Shown here piece by piece: positions 35,438-45,971 of a DNA stretch of 64,000 nt (within the stretch, counting starts at the first letter, position 1; each line of letters starts with the position of its first letter). The notes under the pieces are model-generated. The model ran no database searches. It was not told the origin of the DNA and saw only the letters and a list, made by a program, of their open reading frames with translations. The position numbers and the translations under genes were made by a program. Origin of the DNA: Maridesulfovibrio sp. (GTDB lineage Bacteria; Desulfobacterota; Desulfovibrionia; Desulfovibrionales; Desulfovibrionaceae); assembly GCF_963676065.1 (NCBI RefSeq), contig NZ_OY780933.1, positions 3,800,501-3,864,500 of the forward strand, written 5' to 3'.

Positions 35438-35881
35438 ATGCAAAACGCAGCTGACCTACTCACCTTCAGTGGCATCGTCTGCTTTCTGATAGCCATTCTG
35501 CATGTAGTGATCATCATCGTCGGCCCCAAGGCTTACCGTTATTTCGGTGCAGGGGAGGATCTGAGTTCCCTTGCGCAGAAACATTCAATCATTCCTACAC
35601 TGCTTACCGCGTTCATCGCGACAGTCCTTGCGGTCTTCGGCTTGTATGCATTTTCAGGAGCCGGTGAATTTTCACGTATGCCAATGCTCGGCCCCATTCT
35701 GATTGTAATCGGAAGCATATTCAATCTCCGGGGCCTGATACTGCCCTTACAGCTTTTCAACCTCCTGCGCAGACCTCACAAAAGCGATACTAAAGAAATT
35801 TTCTTTTCACTTATTGCCCTGCTAACCGGAATCTGCCTTTTTTACGGAACTTATCTGAACCGGGATTTCATTTTCCAGTAA
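35438..35881 (+). CDS. Small integral membrane protein, unknown function
   Basis: 147 residues with four hydrophobic helices (about 8-30, 50-73, 85-105, 122-142). Between helices lie a charged loop (KAYRYFGAGEDLSSLAQK) and a second basic loop (RRPHKSDTKE). The pattern loosely recalls small four-helix membrane proteins of unknown function; no catalytic motif seen. The ATG has no strong ribosome site (AACCGGATTCATATG). Stands alone. Confidence 0.7.
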   Translation: MQNAADLLTFSGIVCFLIAILHVVIIIVGPKAYRYFGAGEDLSSLAQKHSIIPTLLTAFIATVLAVFGLYAFSGAGEFSRMPMLGPILIVIGSIFNLRGLILPLQLFNLLRRPHKSDTKEIFFSLIALLTGICLFYGTYLNRDFIFQ

Positions 35882-36113
35882 ACATAAGGGTTCCCTGCCG
35901 CATTCCCGACTTCTACTGTATCTAATTCTTCAGCGGAACAACATGAGCTAAACCTGCCGAGAATCATGGACAAAGGGAACGGCAACCTGTTATTTGTAAC
36001 AGACAAAAACATGCTTTCAAGCAGGTTACAATCAGCTAAAAAAAACTGTTAACTATTGTTTTTTTATATTTCTTTGATATTCTTCAGCAGCACACACTAA
36101 TTCGGAGGATTAA

Positions 36114-37763
36114 ATGGCACTCAGCAAACTAGCAGGACAACCGGCCCCGGCCGAAATCCTTGAAAACATCCCCAGACTCGTATCAGCATATTACACCATA
36201 AAACCAGATCCTTCCGTAGATTCCCATCTTGTTGCATTCGGAACATCCGGCCATAGGGGCTCCGCGCTGGACGGCTCATTTAACGAGGCCCACATCTTCG
36301 CAATAGCACAAGCCATCTGCGAATACAGAAAATCCCAAGGGTACACCGGACCGCTTTACATGGGTAAAGATCCCCACGCCCTTTCGGAACCTGCACAAAT
36401 TTCAGCACTGGAAGTTTTTGCCGCAAACGACGTTCTGGTTCTTCTGAACGACAAGGGTTACACACCCACTCCGGCAATCTCGCACGCCATCCTCGCGTAC
36501 AATAAGGGAAGAAAAGACGGATTCGCTGACGGCGTGGTCATCACACCATCCCATAACCCCCCGCGCGACGGCGGATTTAAATATAACCCGCCAAGTGCCG
36601 GCCCTGCAGGAACCGCAATAACCAGGACCATCCAGAACAGGGCCAACGTGATATTGAAAAACGGTCTTAAGGACGTTAAACGTATCCCGTTTAACAGAGC
36701 GCTTTCCGCTGACACCACCAAAGAATTCGATTTCACCACTCCTTACGTGAATGATCTTGAAAACATCGTTGACATGCAGGCCATCGCGTCTGCCGGTTTG
36801 AGCATAGGTGTTGATCCTCTCGGCGGTGCGGCAATTGATTTCTGGGAGCCCATAGCCGAGAAATACGGTCTGAATATGAGCGTGGTGAATAAAAAGCTCG
36901 ACCCGGCCTACTCCTTCATGCACGTGGATAAAGACGGCAAAATCCGTATGGACTGCTCTTCTCCCTACGCAATGGCCGGACTGATCGAGTTAAAGGATAA
37001 ATACGATATTTCCTTTGCCAACGACCCGGACACTGACAGGCACGGCATAGTCACCCAGAGCCGGGGACTTATGAATCCCAACCATTATCTGGCTGTTGCC
37101 ATCGAATATTTATACAAGCACAGACCGCAGTGGAGCGAAAATCTCACTGTAGGTAAAACCCTCGTTTCCAGCTCCATGATTGACCGGGTGGCGAAATCCA
37201 TAAACCGTCCACTCATGGAAGTACCTGTAGGATTTAAATGGTTTGTTGAGCCGCTGCTTAACGGTACCTGCGGTTTCGGTGGAGAGGAAAGCGCAGGTGC
37301 ATCATTCCTGCGTAAGGACGGAACAGTATGGACCACTGACAAAGACGGGATCATCATGAACCTGCTCGCAGCGGAAATTACTGCCATCACAGAAAAGGAT
37401 CCGGGCGAACACTACACTGCCCTTGAAAAACAGTTCGGTCATCCGGTCTACAAACGCATCGATACTCCGGCCACCGAAGAACAGAAGAAAGCGTTCAGTA
37501 TACTGACTCCGGATATGGTCAAGGCCAAAACACTTGCCGGGGAAACAATCGAGGAACGACTAACCGAAGCTCCCGGTAACGGGGAAGCTATCGGCGGCCT
37601 CAAGATTGTGACTGAAAACGGCTGGTTTGCAGCGCGTCCTTCCGGGACAGAATCTATTTACAAAATTTACGCCGAGTCTTTCAAGGGACTGGCCCATCTG
37701 GTAGCAATTCAAGAAGAAGCAGGCAAAATTGTAAATGCCGCATTTGATGTCGCCCTGAAATAG
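36114..37763 (+). CDS. pgm: Phosphoglucomutase (alpha-D-glucose-specific)
   Basis: 549 residues, the usual length. Hallmarks in order: [19 protein letters not shown], the phosphoserine loop [13 protein letters not shown] (Ser146), the metal-binding loop [11 protein letters not shown], sugar-binding [10 protein letters not shown] and [10 protein letters not shown], and the phosphate-binding [10 protein letters not shown] at the C-terminus. It interconverts glucose-1- and glucose-6-phosphate in the cytoplasm, for glycogen and envelope sugar synthesis. ATG follows CGGAGGATTAA. Monocistronic. Confidence 0.96.
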   Translation: MALSKLAGQPAPAEILENIPRLVSAYYTIKPDPSVDSHLVAFGTSGHRGSALDGSFNEAHIFAIAQAICEYRKSQGYTGPLYMGKDPHALSEPAQISALEVFAANDVLVLLNDKGYTPTPAISHAILAYNKGRKDGFADGVVITPSHNPPRDGGFKYNPPSAGPAGTAITRTIQNRANVILKNGLKDVKRIPFNRALSADTTKEFDFTTPYVNDLENIVDMQAIASAGLSIGVDPLGGAAIDFWEPIAEKYGLNMSVVNKKLDPAYSFMHVDKDGKIRMDCSSPYAMAGLIELKDKYDISFANDPDTDRHGIVTQSRGLMNPNHYLAVAIEYLYKHRPQWSENLTVGKTLVSSSMIDRVAKSINRPLMEVPVGFKWFVEPLLNGTCGFGGEESAGASFLRKDGTVWTTDKDGIIMNLLAAEITAITEKDPGEHYTALEKQFGHPVYKRIDTPATEEQKKAFSILTPDMVKAKTLAGETIEERLTEAPGNGEAIGGLKIVTENGWFAARPSGTESIYKIYAESFKGLAHLVAIQEEAGKIVNAAFDVALK

Positions 37764-37784
37764 CATCAGATTCATAACACACAC

Positions 37785-37825
37785 AAAAAAAGAGCAGTCG
37801 TGTATAACGGACTGCTCTTTTTTTT
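37785..37825. terminator. Bidirectional terminator
   Basis: AAAAAAAGAGCAGTC (37785-37799) pairs with 37810-37824; A-rich on the left, T-rich on the right. Serves pgm and the convergent chemosensory operon. Confidence 0.93.
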
Positions 37826-37846
37826 AAGAAATTATTTCGATCATTA

Positions 37847-40303
37847 CTATTTCAATTCTTCGCAGACCATCTCCGCTTCTTCTTCAAAAGAAGCAAGATT
37901 CTTTTCCACTCCGGCCACATCTTCATTTATGAGGGCCTTTTCCAACTGCATCGCAGCAGCACAGGCGCGAGAAGCGCAAATGGCTGCACAATTGCTTTTC
38001 ACAGTATGGATAATTCGTTTCGCGACACTTGAATCATCGGCCAGAGCGGCTTTAAAATTACCTATATCAGTATGTATATCCTTTAAGAACATGGCGCACA
38101 GTTCATCGTATAAGGAAGTATCCCCCTGATACATGCGGTCAGCTTTTTCAAAATCCACTATTTTTTCTGCAAAAGGAACAGGCTCAGCAACAGGAAGAGC
38201 CACCGCGCTGCTATCATTCATAGTGCGAAGGATAATTTCCTGCAGGGCAGCATACTGCACCGGTTTGGCGATATAAGTATTCATTCCCGCTCTGGTGCAT
38301 TTGTCTTTAACACCGGTCATGGCATGAGCGGACATAGCTATAATCGGGACCTTGCGTGCCGCGTCGCCTGATTTGCCGTTGCGGATAGCCTTTGACGCAG
38401 TGAAACCGTCCATTTCCGGCATTTCAATATCCATCAACACAAGATCGACTTCAATACCGGAAAGCATACTTACCGCTTCCAGGCCGTTGGATGCAACATC
38501 AACGCTATGACCCATCTTTTCCAGCATGCTTGTAGCCACACGCACATTAATGGGATTATCTTCGACCAGAAGTATGGAAAACTTATCCTCAGAGGTGGAA
38601 TCTATAGGTGATGTAACGGCCGGTCCGGCAGGAACCTTATCCTGATCCCCTTTTTTAAGGAGCACTGAAAAAGAAAAAACACTGCCAAAACCTTCAGAAC
38701 TCTTAACTCCGATTTTTCCACCCATCATTTCAACCAATTCACGGGAGATAGCCAGCCCCAGCCCGGTTCCGCCGAACTTACGGGTTGTGGAATCATCCGC
38801 CTGCCGAAAACTTTCAAAAACAATAGCCTGCTTATCAGCGGGAATACCTATACCGGTATCACGGACCGCAACCTGAATAACAACCTCTTCGCTGGCAGCA
38901 CGGTCTTCAAGCGTGCTTACCTGAACAAAAACCCCGCCATGTTCGGTGAATTTAAGTGAATTGCCTACAAGATTGTACAGGATCTGCTTTAACCGAACCG
39001 CATCTCCGATGACAACTTCGGGCACATCATCACCGATATCAATATTAATAGCCAAGCCCTTGTTCCTTGCCTGCTGCTCCATACTCTTGATGACTTCCTG
39101 CAGGGCTTCTCCCAGCCGGAAATCATTTTCTTCCAGTATGAGCATACGGGCTTCAACTTTGGACAGATCCAGAATATCATTGATAAGATGCAAAAGCTGG
39201 TCAGCAGAGAGTTTTACAAGATCAAGGTTATCCGCCTGTTTCTTGGAAAGATCGGAACGCAGGGTCAGGTCGGTCAAGCCGATAATGGCATTAAGGGGGG
39301 TACGTATTTCATGGCTCATGGAAGCCAGAAACCGGGATTTAAAACGGTTGGCCTTTTGCGCCGCGTCACGGGCCTTGATGATTTCCCGCTCCATTTCCTT
39401 TCGCTCAGTTATCTCAATAAAAGAAGCGACAGCCCCGCCGGATTCACCCTGCATGGGAGTAACTTCCAGCATGTACCAGCAGGGTTTGTTCTCATTTACG
39501 AAAGAATACTCATAAGAAAATTTATCATTTTTACCGTCCACCACAGACCGAACCCCGTCGATCAATTCGTTCAATGATCCACGCAGACAGCCGGAAGAAT
39601 AAATAGCCTCTTTAAAATCAACGCCATCCAATCCGGCCTCGGTAGTTCCGGGCATAAAAATTTCCCGCCACGAGTCATTCGCGGCGATGATTTTCATTTC
39701 CGGATCTAGAACGGCTATCTTGGCCGACATGGAAGCCAGCACAGAACTCAACTGTTCATCACGTGCAAGAAGCTTACGGTTGGCGATATCAAGCTGCCGG
39801 GACTGCAGAAGAGTATTTTCATAGGTAGCAAGTAACAGATGAAAGACCTGACTGAAATCGGCCTTCAGCACATGCTTAACGCCTTGAAATTCAAAATCAA
39901 CTTCCTGAAATGAATCTTCCGAATCAAAATTTTTATTCTTTAGAACAGATTCAATACGGGCGATCAGAAAATCTTCATCGTAAGGTTTGGTAACAAAGTT
40001 AGTAGCTCCGCTCTTAAGCCCCCTGATAATATCGCCGGGATCGGAAAGACTGGTCAGCAGAATAACCGGAACATTTTTAAAGCGTTTGTTATCCCTGAGC
40101 TTTTCACAAAGCTTATACCCATCCATACCGGGCATGACCACATCACTTATGACCAGATCAACATCCTTGCCTTCCAAAAATTCAAGGGCGTTCTCGCCGT
40201 TGGCTACCAGGGAGACCTGAAATCCTCTTTCAAAAAGTATGTATTCCAGTTTAACGGCCTGAGTCAGGCTGTCTTCAACGACCAGAATATGCTTGGTTTC
40301 CAC
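37847..40303 (-). CDS. Hybrid histidine kinase, REC-PAS-HisKA-HATPase-REC-HPt
   Basis: 818 residues from GTG 40303, which overlaps the cheB stop (TAGTG). Domains: N-terminal receiver (1-125, Asp in LVISDVVMPGMDG), PAS (about 195-310, ending FIEITERKEMER), HisKA with ASMSHEIRTPLNAI, HATPase (GTGLGLAI), second receiver (LVLMDIEMPEMDG) and an HPt domain with HTVKSNCAAIC. No membrane helix, so cytoplasmic. The N-terminal receiver suggests it takes phosphate from CheA of the same operon; the C-terminal relay needs an external response regulator not in the window. It holds the position of WspR in Wsp operons. Confidence 0.93.
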   Translation of the reverse strand: METKHILVVEDSLTQAVKLEYILFERGFQVSLVANGENALEFLEGKDVDLVISDVVMPGMDGYKLCEKLRDNKRFKNVPVILLTSLSDPGDIIRGLKSGATNFVTKPYDEDFLIARIESVLKNKNFDSEDSFQEVDFEFQGVKHVLKADFSQVFHLLLATYENTLLQSRQLDIANRKLLARDEQLSSVLASMSAKIAVLDPEMKIIAANDSWREIFMPGTTEAGLDGVDFKEAIYSSGCLRGSLNELIDGVRSVVDGKNDKFSYEYSFVNENKPCWYMLEVTPMQGESGGAVASFIEITERKEMEREIIKARDAAQKANRFKSRFLASMSHEIRTPLNAIIGLTDLTLRSDLSKKQADNLDLVKLSADQLLHLINDILDLSKVEARMLILEENDFRLGEALQEVIKSMEQQARNKGLAINIDIGDDVPEVVIGDAVRLKQILYNLVGNSLKFTEHGGVFVQVSTLEDRAASEEVVIQVAVRDTGIGIPADKQAIVFESFRQADDSTTRKFGGTGLGLAISRELVEMMGGKIGVKSSEGFGSVFSFSVLLKKGDQDKVPAGPAVTSPIDSTSEDKFSILLVEDNPINVRVATSMLEKMGHSVDVASNGLEAVSMLSGIEVDLVLMDIEMPEMDGFTASKAIRNGKSGDAARKVPIIAMSAHAMTGVKDKCTRAGMNTYIAKPVQYAALQEIILRTMNDSSAVALPVAEPVPFAEKIVDFEKADRMYQGDTSLYDELCAMFLKDIHTDIGNFKAALADDSSVAKRIIHTVKSNCAAICASRACAAAMQLEKALINEDVAGVEKNLASFEEEAEMVCEELK

Positions 40304-41370
40304 TACGTTTCCTCCGGCAACCCCAGAAAAATCCTATTCAGATAATCCCCGATCTTCTCAATTGGTAAAATAGATATTGCAGCCCCGATTTTTACAGCTT
40401 CACCGGGCATTCCGAAAACTATTGAAGTCTCTTCATCCTGAGCAATTGTGTATCCGCCCTTGCGTCTTATAGCAAGCAGACCGTCAGCCCCATCCCGACC
40501 CATTCCGGTCAGAAGGACCCCAACTGCGGAACGGCCTAAATTCTGGGCTGCAGAATTAAACAGTACTGATACCGAGGGTCTGCTTTCATTTACACTTGCG
40601 GAATCAGTTAACACGATTTTCCTTTCCGCTGAAACTTCCATGTGTGAACCTTCAGGTGCAAAATAGATTGTACCTGATTCAAGTAAATCTCCATGAGCAG
40701 CCCTTCTGACATCGTGACCGGTATATCTTTTCAGCCAGTTGACCATCCCTTCAGTAAACCCTTCAGACATATGCTGAACAACGAGTATTGGAGCGGTAAA
40801 TTCGTGAGGAATAGACATCAGTATCTGCTTGATGGCCTGCGGGCCCCCGGTGGAAGCACCTATGCAGACAACTTTATCTTTCCCGGAGGAAGGAGCCGGC
40901 AAAAAATTTCCCTCTAAAGGTTGCGGCCTGTTTTGGTCGGCTGCATTCCTGAACCTGCGTTTGCGGCGGACGACCCGTACTTCAGACATCAGACGCACGG
41001 AAGTAATTATCTCCTGCATCTGCTCTTCAAAATATCCACTATTCAAGGCCGGCTTTTTATGAAAAGTAAGGGCTCCGGTATCTATCAGCCGAAAGCCTAT
41101 CTCTGCGTCGGTAGCACTGTAAACGGCACTGACAACAACTATAGGCACCGGATTCTCTTCCATGATCATCCGGGTAATGCTGAAACCGTCGCAATCGGGA
41201 AGATTAACATCCATGGAGACCACATCCGGTTTCAAATCCCGGACCATACGCAAGGCGGAGTATCCGTCTTCGGCACAGCCGACAACCTCGAAGTCATCCT
41301 CGCGCTTAAACATCTCCGCAAACAGTGTTCGTACAGATGCAGAATCATCAACAATCAGGACCTTGATCAC
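40303..41370 (-). CDS. cheB: Chemotaxis response regulator, protein-glutamate methylesterase
   Basis: 355 residues. Receiver domain (1-120) with Asp54 in VVSMDVNLPDCDG, a linker, then the CheB catalytic domain with Ser in CIGASTGGPQAI, His in VVQHMSEGFTEGM and Asp in TGMGRDGADGL. It would demethylate/deamidate receptor glutamates when phosphorylated by CheA. It keeps all catalytic residues although no receptor is encoded nearby, so receptors must lie elsewhere. Its last base is shared with the downstream kinase start. Confidence 0.95.
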   Translation of the reverse strand: MIKVLIVDDSASVRTLFAEMFKREDDFEVVGCAEDGYSALRMVRDLKPDVVSMDVNLPDCDGFSITRMIMEENPVPIVVVSAVYSATDAEIGFRLIDTGALTFHKKPALNSGYFEEQMQEIITSVRLMSEVRVVRRKRRFRNAADQNRPQPLEGNFLPAPSSGKDKVVCIGASTGGPQAIKQILMSIPHEFTAPILVVQHMSEGFTEGMVNWLKRYTGHDVRRAAHGDLLESGTIYFAPEGSHMEVSAERKIVLTDSASVNESRPSVSVLFNSAAQNLGRSAVGVLLTGMGRDGADGLLAIRRKGGYTIAQDEETSIVFGMPGEAVKIGAAISILPIEKIGDYLNRIFLGLPEET

Positions 41371-41503
41371 TTAACTCTTTCTCCAATCAAAAATTCTTTC
41401 ATGCTCACACATTAGCCTATTCCCTACACCCTAACCGCCCCACCTGCAATTCGGAGACTATTAAACACAAAAGAACAGCAGCACTGTACAAAAATATTTC
41501 ATA

Positions 41504-43792
41504 TCATCCAGCCAGACGTTTTACCACTTCCAGCAAATTTCCCTGATCAAAACTGGACTTGATAATATATGCGTCGGCCCCGGACTCAACGCCCCTTTCC
41601 CTGTCTTCAGGAGACCCGAGTGAGGTAACCAGAATAATCGGGAGGCTTGAACTTCCATCCAGTTTCCTGACCCTTGAAGTCAGTGTAAAACCATCCATTT
41701 GGGGCATTTCAACATCGGAGATAAGCGCATCCGGCATGGACTCCTCTATTTTCTGCAAAGCATCAAGACCGTCTACAGCTGTAAGCACATTGTAACCGGC
41801 GGCTTCCAAAACATTTTTGAGCAGCATACGCGAAGTGATGGAATCTTCGGCCACGAGCACTGTCTTGACATCAGGAACGCTCTGCCGATGAACAACCGCG
41901 CGAACCCGGCTTAGAGAGTGAATTCCCAGAGCAGTACGAGCCATATCCGGCGCGTGGAGAATAGGGACCAGTTCACCGGACCCCAGCATGGAAAAACCGG
42001 ACACATTACGAACTCTTTTTAATAACGCACCCATTCCCTTGACCATAACATCCTGCTCACCGGACAAACCATCAACACTGATGGCTACAGTCCTGCGGCC
42101 TTTTCCGATAATTAAAACCGCGATGGCATTACTTCTGGTCTCGCAACGTTTCTGCTCAAGGATATCCGCAAGCCCGACCAGCGGCACCGGTCTGCCGAAA
42201 ACAAATACCGTTTCCTTATCCCCCGCAACGCTGATATCATCCTGTCGGACAAGCATAACCTTGCGTATTCCGGACTTGGGAACCACGTATTGCCTTCCAC
42301 CGCACTCCACTACAATTCCTCTGAATGAAGTCAGGGCAACAGGGATATTGAGGATCACCCTGATCCCCTTACCTTTCGGACTGGCTATGACGATGCTGCC
42401 CCCGAGGGATTCAACCTTATCACGTGCGATCGCCATTCCCAGACCACGGCCGGAAATATCGGTAATAATCTCACTGGTGGACATCCCGGAAATAAAAATC
42501 AGATCCAAAACAGAACGGCGGTCAAGTTTCTCCGCTTCATCTGCGGAGATAATTCCACGGCTCACAGCCGCAGCTTTCAGCCGATCAAGATCAATTCCCC
42601 GCCCATCGTCACCGTAAACGATTTTAACCACTTCCCGGTCAGTCTGCGTAATTGAAAACAGAATACTGCCCACGGGAGCCTTGCCCATGGCAAGCCGCTC
42701 TTCCCTGTTTTCAATTCCATGATCGATGGAGTTACGGATCATATGCATAAGCGGATCATGGAGCATTTCCAGAATCCTGCGGTCAATCCGCACATCTTCT
42801 CCGGTGACTTCCAATCGGCACTCTTTCCCCTGCTCCATACTCAGGCTCCGCACCATGTGCGGAAACACATCAAGTAAGGAGGAAAAAGGCAACAACATGG
42901 AATCCTTAAAATTATCAAGCAGTGTATTTACTTTGGCGGTAAGTTCCCATTCAGCCTTTCGGGACGATGCGGAAAGAGCACTAAGCCTTCTGGAAATTTC
43001 ATCAATCTTCTGACCCATCAAGCCGTTCAATTTTAAATCTTCTTCTGAAAATAAATCCGCGCGGTTTTCGTAAGTATCGTGAAAAAGGCGGGCAAAGGAG
43101 TTGAAGAGATTATTCAGCTCTGAACCCTCCCGGACCCTTGTCCGCTGGGAATTACGCGATGAAATCAACTCCTCTGTCTGCAAAAGAAGACCGGTCAGAA
43201 AGGATGAACTGACTCGAACAGAATCCCCCATGCTGCTATGAACAGAGCCATTGTCATATCTCTTCGTTTCGGAAGCCTGCTGTGGCTGTTCAGGAAGATT
43301 TTCAATTCCCTTCTCTGTACTTCGGTCTAGAAGAGATCCGTTATCGTCAGCAGTTGACTCAACTGATTCAATGCACTTTGGGGAGTCAGTCAATTCCTTC
43401 ATTCTGGCAAGAGCCAGCTGAACCTGCGCTGAAGCAACGGCTTCCGCGGAATCATTTTCCTCGCGCAGGAGGTCCTCAAGCAGATCAATCCAGCCCAGCA
43501 TAAGAGAACAGGTGGCAGGAGAAGGGACCAGTCCGTTTTTCTTGAGCACGGAAAAAAATGATTCAAAAGTCTGGCAGAATTCCTCCACCACACTGAGCCC
43601 AACGGCCCTCGCCGCTCCCTTAAGGCTATGCAATTCCCTGTAGGAAGACTCGATAACCTTGGCGAGCTCGTCCTTTTCACATCCCTTTTCCAATCTCGTA
43701 AAATCAGCGAAAAGGACCCGCATCCGGTCGGAACTTTCACTCCTGAACGCAGCCAGCAATCTTCGCTTGAGGTCACCACCGATCATGGGCAT
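41504..43792 (-). CDS. cheA: CheA-type histidine kinase with C-terminal receiver
   Basis: 762 residues from ATG 43792, 6 nt after GGGAG. Domains: HPt (1-110, phosphorylated His in YRELHSLKGAARAVG), a long Ser/Glu-rich linker, dimerisation, HATPase (IRNSIDHGIENREE, GRGLGMAI), CheW-like SH3 domain (GRQYVVPKSGIRKV) and a C-terminal receiver (ALISDVEMPQMDGF). There is no separate CheY-binding P2 domain. This CheA-REC fusion is typical of Wsp/Frz-like, non-flagellar or alternative-function chemosensory pathways. Binds receptors and CheW in a cytoplasmic array. 133 bp separate it from cheB. Confidence 0.95.
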   Translation of the reverse strand: MPMIGGDLKRRLLAAFRSESSDRMRVLFADFTRLEKGCEKDELAKVIESSYRELHSLKGAARAVGLSVVEEFCQTFESFFSVLKKNGLVPSPATCSLMLGWIDLLEDLLREENDSAEAVASAQVQLALARMKELTDSPKCIESVESTADDNGSLLDRSTEKGIENLPEQPQQASETKRYDNGSVHSSMGDSVRVSSSFLTGLLLQTEELISSRNSQRTRVREGSELNNLFNSFARLFHDTYENRADLFSEEDLKLNGLMGQKIDEISRRLSALSASSRKAEWELTAKVNTLLDNFKDSMLLPFSSLLDVFPHMVRSLSMEQGKECRLEVTGEDVRIDRRILEMLHDPLMHMIRNSIDHGIENREERLAMGKAPVGSILFSITQTDREVVKIVYGDDGRGIDLDRLKAAAVSRGIISADEAEKLDRRSVLDLIFISGMSTSEIITDISGRGLGMAIARDKVESLGGSIVIASPKGKGIRVILNIPVALTSFRGIVVECGGRQYVVPKSGIRKVMLVRQDDISVAGDKETVFVFGRPVPLVGLADILEQKRCETRSNAIAVLIIGKGRRTVAISVDGLSGEQDVMVKGMGALLKRVRNVSGFSMLGSGELVPILHAPDMARTALGIHSLSRVRAVVHRQSVPDVKTVLVAEDSITSRMLLKNVLEAAGYNVLTAVDGLDALQKIEESMPDALISDVEMPQMDGFTLTSRVRKLDGSSSLPIILVTSLGSPEDRERGVESGADAYIIKSSFDQGNLLEVVKRLAG

Positions 43793-43826
43793 ACCCAACT
43801 CCCAGTATTATCCTAAAAAAATGGAC

Positions 43827-44393
43827 CTAACGTCCAGTGCCTACATATTCATTTACGACCAACGATTCGTCCCGCAACAAAGCCGGACCGTCCAGCACTG
43901 TTTTAAGGTCAACTGTGATACCGAGGCAATACTCAGAAATCCGGTTTTCTCCCTTGGGCAGAGCCTTGATAGAATGGTCCGGGATCTGGCTTACCCCCAA
44001 TATTTCGTCAACTGCAATACAAAATTCCGAATTCCCGTCAGCGAGCAGAACCAGTCCCGGATGATCTGAGGTCAAACAACTGGACATTCCGAGAAAAACA
44101 CAAAGATCAATAACAGCCCAGAGACACCCGCGCACACTGACCACCCCAAGATGAAAATCAGGTGTACAGGGAACGGAAACAATTTCTTCAGGAATCATAA
44201 CCTCTTTCACAGCAGAAGCTTGAAGCCCGTAGATATCCGCCCCCATACGAAAAAAGACATATTCAGGAGCTCCGGTATCATTTTCAGATGCAGCCGTTTC
44301 CCCGTTAACCTGCAAGGCCAGTTTCTCCGCCCTTTTACGGAGCAGTTCCCTATCGCTTTCCCTTTTGAAGTATACCAGTGTATTGCGTTCCAT
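43827..44393 (-). CDS. cheW: CheW-like adaptor (second copy)
   Basis: 188 residues from ATG 44393, preceded by AAAGGCGG; an upstream in-frame TTG at 44411 is less likely. About 45 charged residues form an N-terminal helix, then the CheW SH3-like domain starts at YVFFRMGADIYGLQASAVKE and continues through VPCTPDFHLGVVSVRG and ILGVSQIPD. Corresponds in position and length to WspD. Links CheA to receptors. The extended N-terminus is the feature that separates it from the compact CheW at 45964-46443. Confidence 0.9.
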   Translation of the reverse strand: MERNTLVYFKRESDRELLRKRAEKLALQVNGETAASENDTGAPEYVFFRMGADIYGLQASAVKEVMIPEEIVSVPCTPDFHLGVVSVRGCLWAVIDLCVFLGMSSCLTSDHPGLVLLADGNSEFCIAVDEILGVSQIPDHSIKALPKGENRISEYCLGITVDLKTVLDGPALLRDESLVVNEYVGTGR

Positions 44394-44417
44394 GCTTCCG
44401 CCTTTGAACAAATTTAA

Positions 44418-45971
44418 CTACCGCAGATCATCCAGAATCAAGCGCACCATTTCGAGCAGCCGTCCGGAGGTTGTTCCGTCAGAAAAAGGAACCGGTTCAC
44501 CCTGATCCACTTTCTCCAATTCCTGAATGGCAATTCGGAAGTACCGCATGGCGGCGTTTCTATCACCATTATCATGATAAATATTTCCGAGCATTACATG
44601 AGCCATTATGAAACCGCTATCCAGAAAAGCTGCGTTACGCATTGCGGAAAGAGCCCGATCCCGATCACCCAACTGCAAATGGACCTGCCCGAGCAGAAAA
44701 TAGGCACCGGGATTCATCCGGTCCAGCTCAATAGCCCTTTCACACCACATGTATGCTTCATCCGCAAAACCGGAATCAGCCTTTATCCCGGCAATCCCCA
44801 GAAATGCCGACGTACGGGTATTACGGTCATGATCCTGATCAAGGATCAACTTATATGTATCCACTGCGCCGGAAAGGTTGCCCTGCAAACGCAGACCGAA
44901 CGCGCGCCGCAGGAACTCAGCCCCATCAATACAGGTCTCCGCTGGAATCGTTTCGATTTCTTTCTCCACGGCCCCGGCATCAATTTTTTTTTCCGTCGCC
45001 GTGGTGAGTTCGGGTAAAAATGAAATATCCTCTTCCAAGGATTCGTCATTAAAATCAATCCCGCTAACTGACGGTTGAAAATCAGGTTCGTCAGCCACAT
45101 GCCTATCCACTTGAAAAAGAGCGCAACGGGGTTCATATCGCTCATTTTTTCTGAAAAACAGACAATCATTCATACTGACCGGTTCGAACCGTCCATGATT
45201 GGTCAGCAGTGCGGATTCACTGGGCGTAACAAGAAGCCACCCTCCCGGCTTCAGGCATTCCCAAAGCTTATCAAGTACGGATTTCACTCCCTTGGATGAA
45301 AAATACATGAGCACATTCCGGCAGAGAATAACATCCATCTCGCACAGCAAAGCAGGGACCGCCGCATCAATAAGATTCAGTCTTGAAAGATTGACCATAT
45401 CTCTAATGGACGGATCAATCAGGTAGGAATTGGGTCCCATCTGCTTAAAAAAGACATCCCTGAATCCTGTATCTTCCGAGCGGAACGCCCATTTGCGATA
45501 GTACCCTTCACGAGCTTTTATCAAAGCCCGGCTGTCGATGTCGGTTCCGAAAATTTCCGATCTCACACCGGAACGGCGGCAGATCATAGCCAGTGTATAT
45601 GGTTCCTCACCGGTGGCACAGGCCGCGGACCAAATTCTGACAGCACCGTTTATTCCGCTCCCCATCCCACTTAATTTACGCAGAATTTCATACTCCAGGA
45701 CCTTTAACGCCTTGCTGTCACGAAAGAAAAAAGTTTCACCAATGGTCAGGCGGTTGATAAACTGTTCAAGGTCACTATCTTTAAGCGCGGGGGAAATAAT
45801 ATATTCAAGGTATTCGCGGGAAGTCTTAAACCGGGTATCCTCATCATGATAATAACGGTGCACCGCAGAACGCAGATCCTTCCACCTTTCCGAGGAATAA
45901 TCCAGACCGAATTTATCGCGGATCATATCTGCAAGCAGGGCAATCTTTTCTTCCGTCAAAGAATCAATCAT
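44418..45971 (-). CDS. cheR: CheR methyltransferase with C-terminal TPR repeats
   Basis: 517 residues. N-terminal CheR helical domain, then SAM-binding domain (RLTIGETFFFRD, RIWSAACATGEEPYTLAM, DVILCRNVLMYFS, KPGGWLLVTPSESAL), a linker of about 100 residues, and C-terminal TPRs (AYMWCERAIELDRMNPGAYF, LGNIYHDNGDRNAAMRYF). This is the WspC/FrzF-like layout. It methylates receptor glutamates; the TPRs may restrict it to its own receptor set. Starts within the end of the preceding cheW (8-bp overlap). Confidence 0.94.
   Translation of the reverse strand: MIDSLTEEKIALLADMIRDKFGLDYSSERWKDLRSAVHRYYHDEDTRFKTSREYLEYIISPALKDSDLEQFINRLTIGETFFFRDSKALKVLEYEILRKLSGMGSGINGAVRIWSAACATGEEPYTLAMICRRSGVRSEIFGTDIDSRALIKAREGYYRKWAFRSEDTGFRDVFFKQMGPNSYLIDPSIRDMVNLSRLNLIDAAVPALLCEMDVILCRNVLMYFSSKGVKSVLDKLWECLKPGGWLLVTPSESALLTNHGRFEPVSMNDCLFFRKNERYEPRCALFQVDRHVADEPDFQPSVSGIDFNDESLEEDISFLPELTTATEKKIDAGAVEKEIETIPAETCIDGAEFLRRAFGLRLQGNLSGAVDTYKLILDQDHDRNTRTSAFLGIAGIKADSGFADEAYMWCERAIELDRMNPGAYFLLGQVHLQLGDRDRALSAMRNAAFLDSGFIMAHVMLGNIYHDNGDRNAAMRYFRIAIQELEKVDQGEPVPFSDGTTSGRLLEMVRLILDDLR

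Noticed and set aside
35882..36113. AACCTG/CAGGTT inverted repeat upstream of pgm
   Set aside because: Only 6-bp arms separated by more than 30 nt; could easily arise by chance.
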